From: Arenibacter amylolyticus
Lineage (GTDB): Bacteria > Bacteroidota > Bacteroidia > Flavobacteriales > Flavobacteriaceae
Reading direction: 5' to 3'
DNA length: 64,000 bases
Assembly: GCF_002150785.1 (NCBI RefSeq)
Contig: NZ_MTAZ01000006.1
Span: 25,747-89,746 of the forward strand
Both the position numbers and the translations under genes were made by a program. Below the pieces are notes generated by a model. The model made no database searches. It was not told the origin of the DNA and saw nothing but the letters and a program-made list of their open reading frames with translations. How positions within the stretch are numbered: position 1 is the stretch's first letter; each line of letters begins with the position of its first letter. Of this stretch, positions 61,836-64,000 are shown one piece after another.

Positions 61836-62270
61836 TTATTTAATGCCTGTACTTCCAAATCCACCTTCCCCACGCGAGGTTTCGGAAAGCACGTCTACTT
61901 GGTTCCATTGTGCCCGTTCGTGTTTGGCAATGACCATTTGAGCAATGCGCTCGCCATTCTCAATTACGAAGGACTCATTAGAAAGGTTCACAAGAATCAC
62001 GCCGATTTCCCCTCGGTAGTCTGCATCGATGGTTCCAGGGGCATTCAGTACCGTAATTCCCTTTTTTGCTGCCAACCCACTTCGTGGTCGCACTTGGGCT
62101 TCTACGCCTATGGGTAGTTCTATAAAAAGGCCTGTTTTAATAATGGCCCGTTCCATAGGTTGTAAGGTGATGGGCTCGGAAATATTGGCCCTTAAATCCA
62201 TTCCTGCAGAGGCTAGGGTTTCGTAATGGGGTAGGGGGTGATCCGATTTATTGATGATGTTTATGGTCAT
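61836..62270 (-). CDS. dut: dUTP diphosphatase
   Basis: Hydrolyses dUTP to dUMP, keeping uracil out of DNA. The five trimeric-dUTPase motifs are in order: [47 protein letters not shown] and the C-terminal GEGGFGSTG. The length of 144 residues is typical. It overlaps the wzx stop by 4 bp (ATGA type), so the genes are translationally coupled. Confidence 0.97.
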   Translation of the reverse strand: MTINIINKSDHPLPHYETLASAGMDLRANISEPITLQPMERAIIKTGLFIELPIGVEAQVRPRSGLAAKKGITVLNAPGTIDADYRGEIGVILVNLSNESFVIENGERIAQMVIAKHERAQWNQVDVLSETSRGEGGFGSTGIK

Positions 62271-63727
62271 TTTTTTAAGAATATTTGTTTTAATGTATTG
62301 TTTTCAAACCTGTATACCAATCCCAAAAATATAAGAAGAAATATACTTCCAATAATCAAATTCCGGTCAAAAATATAGAACGATGCCACCGAGAAAAGAA
62401 TGGAGCATCCTAGGTAAAATAATATCTTCTTTAGGTTATAGGGGATGGGATAATACTTTCTTCCGTAATAATACGATAATAGCATCATGCTGGCGTACGC
62501 CAATAAGGTAGCTATTGCCGATGCCTTATAACCAAATTTGGGTATGAATGCGAAATTAACCACAATGGTCAGCACGGCGCCAGCGATGGATATATAGGCG
62601 CCAAATTTGGTTCTGTCCGTTACCTTATACCAAACGGAAAGGTTGTGATAGATACCTAGGCAAAAAGCCGCTAATACAATTATGGGAACTACGGACATGG
62701 CCTCCCAGTAAGAACTGTCCCGTACGAAAAGCAATTTCAGTAAATCGGCATAAACGACTACCCCTAATAAAATAATGCTTCCAAAAATCACGAAATAATT
62801 GGTGATTTGCGCATAGGCCTTTTGGGGGTTTTTGGAGGAAGAGTGGCTAAAAAAGAAGGGCTCTATACCAATTCTAAAGGCGGTAGCAAACAGGGTCATA
62901 AACATTGCTAGTTTATAGCAGGCAGAATATTTTCCAATTTCGCTCTCTGCAATATCAGCAGGCAAGAGGTAAGACAGGAGAATTTTATCAAAAACCTCGT
63001 TGATAGTAAATGCAATGCCGGCAACTAGAACGGGCATGCCATAGCGCATCATTTTGCGCCACAGTTTTTTATCAAAAACATAGGGTTGTCTTACATACAA
63101 CTGCAGCATAAACAAGAGGGTAATGCCGCTGGCAATGAGGTTAGATATAAAGATGTACGAAAGTTCAAAATTAGGTCTGTACCAAGCGGAGAGAAACGAG
63201 TTGGGGGTTTCTGCCACCCAGTTGGGCAATAAAATCAGGAAAAATATATTCAGTCCAAAATTAATGGAGACGTTTAGGATTTTAATCACCGCATAGCGCA
63301 TGGGCCTTTCGTTGGCCCTGAGCCAAGCAAAGGGGATAATAACGAGGGCGTCTAAGGCTAAGATATAAATAGCGTAATGGATGTACTTAACGTCTATTTG
63401 GGTGACGCTGGCAATAAAGTCTTTTAAGAATAGGGCAAGAACAACAAATAGGAGGGTAGTGCTTCCAATGGTTATTAAGGAGGTGGTAACCACCTTAGAG
63501 CGATCTTCTTCTTTGTTGTAGAACCTAAAAAATGCGGTTTCCATTCCATAGGCCAAGAGGACGTTAAAGATGGCAAACCAGGAAAATATAATACTGATTT
63601 CGCCATAGCCTGCAGTTTCTAAAACCCCGGTGTAAAGGGGTAGTAGAAGAAATGATAGCATTCTCGGCAATACAGTTGCCAAGCCATAGATAAAGGTCTG
63701 CTTAAATAGTTTTTTTATCTGACTCAA
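62267..63727 (-). CDS. polysaccharide flippase (Wzx/MATE-like)
   Basis: Inner-membrane flippase for lipid-linked glycans. The 486 residues have about twelve to fourteen hydrophobic helices and the N-terminal [27 protein letters not shown], typical of the polysaccharide biosynthesis protein (PST/MOP) family. It is the first gene of the wzx-dut-TPR-DUF4292-EnvC operon; a promoter box lies at 63775-63782. It may serve the O-chain system of the rml locus, 55 kb away, but that is not shown. Confidence 0.88.
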   Translation of the reverse strand: MSQIKKLFKQTFIYGLATVLPRMLSFLLLPLYTGVLETAGYGEISIIFSWFAIFNVLLAYGMETAFFRFYNKEEDRSKVVTTSLITIGSTTLLFVVLALFLKDFIASVTQIDVKYIHYAIYILALDALVIIPFAWLRANERPMRYAVIKILNVSINFGLNIFFLILLPNWVAETPNSFLSAWYRPNFELSYIFISNLIASGITLLFMLQLYVRQPYVFDKKLWRKMMRYGMPVLVAGIAFTINEVFDKILLSYLLPADIAESEIGKYSACYKLAMFMTLFATAFRIGIEPFFFSHSSSKNPQKAYAQITNYFVIFGSIILLGVVVYADLLKLLFVRDSSYWEAMSVVPIIVLAAFCLGIYHNLSVWYKVTDRTKFGAYISIAGAVLTIVVNFAFIPKFGYKASAIATLLAYASMMLLSYYYGRKYYPIPYNLKKILFYLGCSILFSVASFYIFDRNLIIGSIFLLIFLGLVYRFENNTLKQIFLKK

Positions 63728-63774
63728 AGAAATCTATGAATTAGCCTTAAAAATAGAGATTTAATTAATAGGTG

Positions 63775-63782
63775 CAAAGTTA
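63775..63782 (-). promoter_or_regulatory. -7 promoter box (TAACTTTG) of the wzx operon
   Basis: Exact TAnnTTTG on the minus strand, 47 bp upstream of the ATG at 63725-63727. Confidence 0.45.
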
Positions 63783-63866
63783 GTGAATAAGGTTCTGGAA
63801 GGGACTATTATTTACCCCTATTGTTGGAGGAGGCAAGTTTGGTTGCTGTGTTGGGAGGTAGTGGAC

Positions 63867-63898
63867 AAAAAAAAGCCCCACATTGCTGTAGGGCCTTA
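63867..63898 (-). terminator. terminator of the gene beyond the right edge
   Basis: Stem AAGCCCCACA/TGTAGGGCCTT with small mismatches and a short loop; read leftward it ends in a run of eight T. It would end a leftward gene that enters from the right of the window. Confidence 0.65.
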
Positions 63899-63933
63899 AT
63901 TTTATTCTTTTCACAATTGAAAAGATAATGATT

Positions 63934-64000
63934 TAATGCTCCGTCTAATTGTTCAGCGCTTCCGCGGTTTTAAAATTTGACTTCGCTAATGCTCCGTCTA
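63934..64000. repeat. 14-bp direct repeat, two copies 53 bp apart
   Basis: TAATGCTCCGTCTA occurs at 63934-63947 and at 63987-64000, the very end of the window, so a longer repeat may continue outside. Confidence 0.7.
63945..64000 (-). CDS. possible C-terminal fragment of an unidentified gene (runs off window)
   Basis: One leftward frame is open from the right edge and ends in a TAG at 63945-63947, giving a short tail DGALAKSNFKTAEALNN. The terminator at 63867-63898 lies 47 bp after this stop, as expected at a gene end. The fragment is too short for an assignment. Confidence 0.35.
   Translation of the reverse strand, partial: DGALAKSNFKTAEALNN

Overview
This is a 64-kb stretch of a flavobacterial (phylum Bacteroidota, probably family Flavobacteriaceae) chromosome. 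The evidence is the gliding-motility lipoprotein gene gldH, proteins recognised as flavobacterial families (DUF6747-, DUF6909-, DUF4837- and DUF4292-like), an HU-CCDC81/SPOR protein, a two-gene-type B succinate dehydrogenase, an AT-rich background, poor Shine-Dalgarno signals, and many upstream boxes matching the Bacteroidota -7 element TAnnTTTG. No rRNA, tRNA, CRISPR array, prophage or intact insertion sequence was seen.

Layout. 1-7562: a leftward surface-polysaccharide block, DUF6909-like gene, Wzz-like protein, rmlB, a four-helix-bundle ORF, rmlA, rmlC, rmlD, then the first 21 codons of a UDP-glucose dehydrogenase at the edge. 7563-18660: envelope and housekeeping genes (GH3-family adenylate-forming enzyme, M23 peptidase, tatA, PorE-like OmpA lipoprotein-type protein, DUF6747 peptide, DUF4837 lipoprotein, MltD-like transglycosylase, pgk). 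18747-21286: holB, DoxX, patatin. 21446-28173: a leftward suf operon in the order sufA-B-C-(orphan ORF)-D-S-E-T, with a visible promoter, a palindrome at its start site and a strong terminator. 28622-41178: Tat-exported oxidoreductase, thiL, brnQ, aminopeptidase P, M28 peptidase, sdhCAB and an orphan vsr. 41410-49702: GNAT, a 35-codon small ORF, scoB, a second four-helix-bundle ORF, scoA, and a leftward ricT-gldH-PBP1a operon, then trhO. 49771-58651: a possible small RNA, recA, lipoprotein/ECF sigma/anti-sigma-barrel operon, divergent plsC and trpS, dprA, HU-SPOR and a thioesterase. 58779-63782: a leftward operon wzx-dut-TPR-DUF4292-EnvC.

Functional themes. Most genes serve the cell envelope: dTDP-rhamnose synthesis and O-chain length control, flippase, peptidoglycan synthesis and turnover, gliding. 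The rest is core metabolism (Fe-S assembly feeding SdhB, glycolysis, ketoacid CoA transfer) and DNA maintenance (recA, holB, dprA, dut, vsr).

The most unusual feature is a set of degenerate arrays with a strict 8-bp period in the gaps of the rml operon and before the GH3 gene. The unit is GTTAYnnn in one orientation and RTAACnnn in the other, so each array tends to form a large inverted repeat. One pair brackets an S23/Avd-type four-helix-bundle ORF. The second four-helix-bundle ORF, inserted between scoB and scoA, is bracketed by a different 8-bp word family (CATTGnTA / AATG). This association of word-like arrays with four-helix-bundle genes placed inside operons is the best candidate for an undescribed element in the window.
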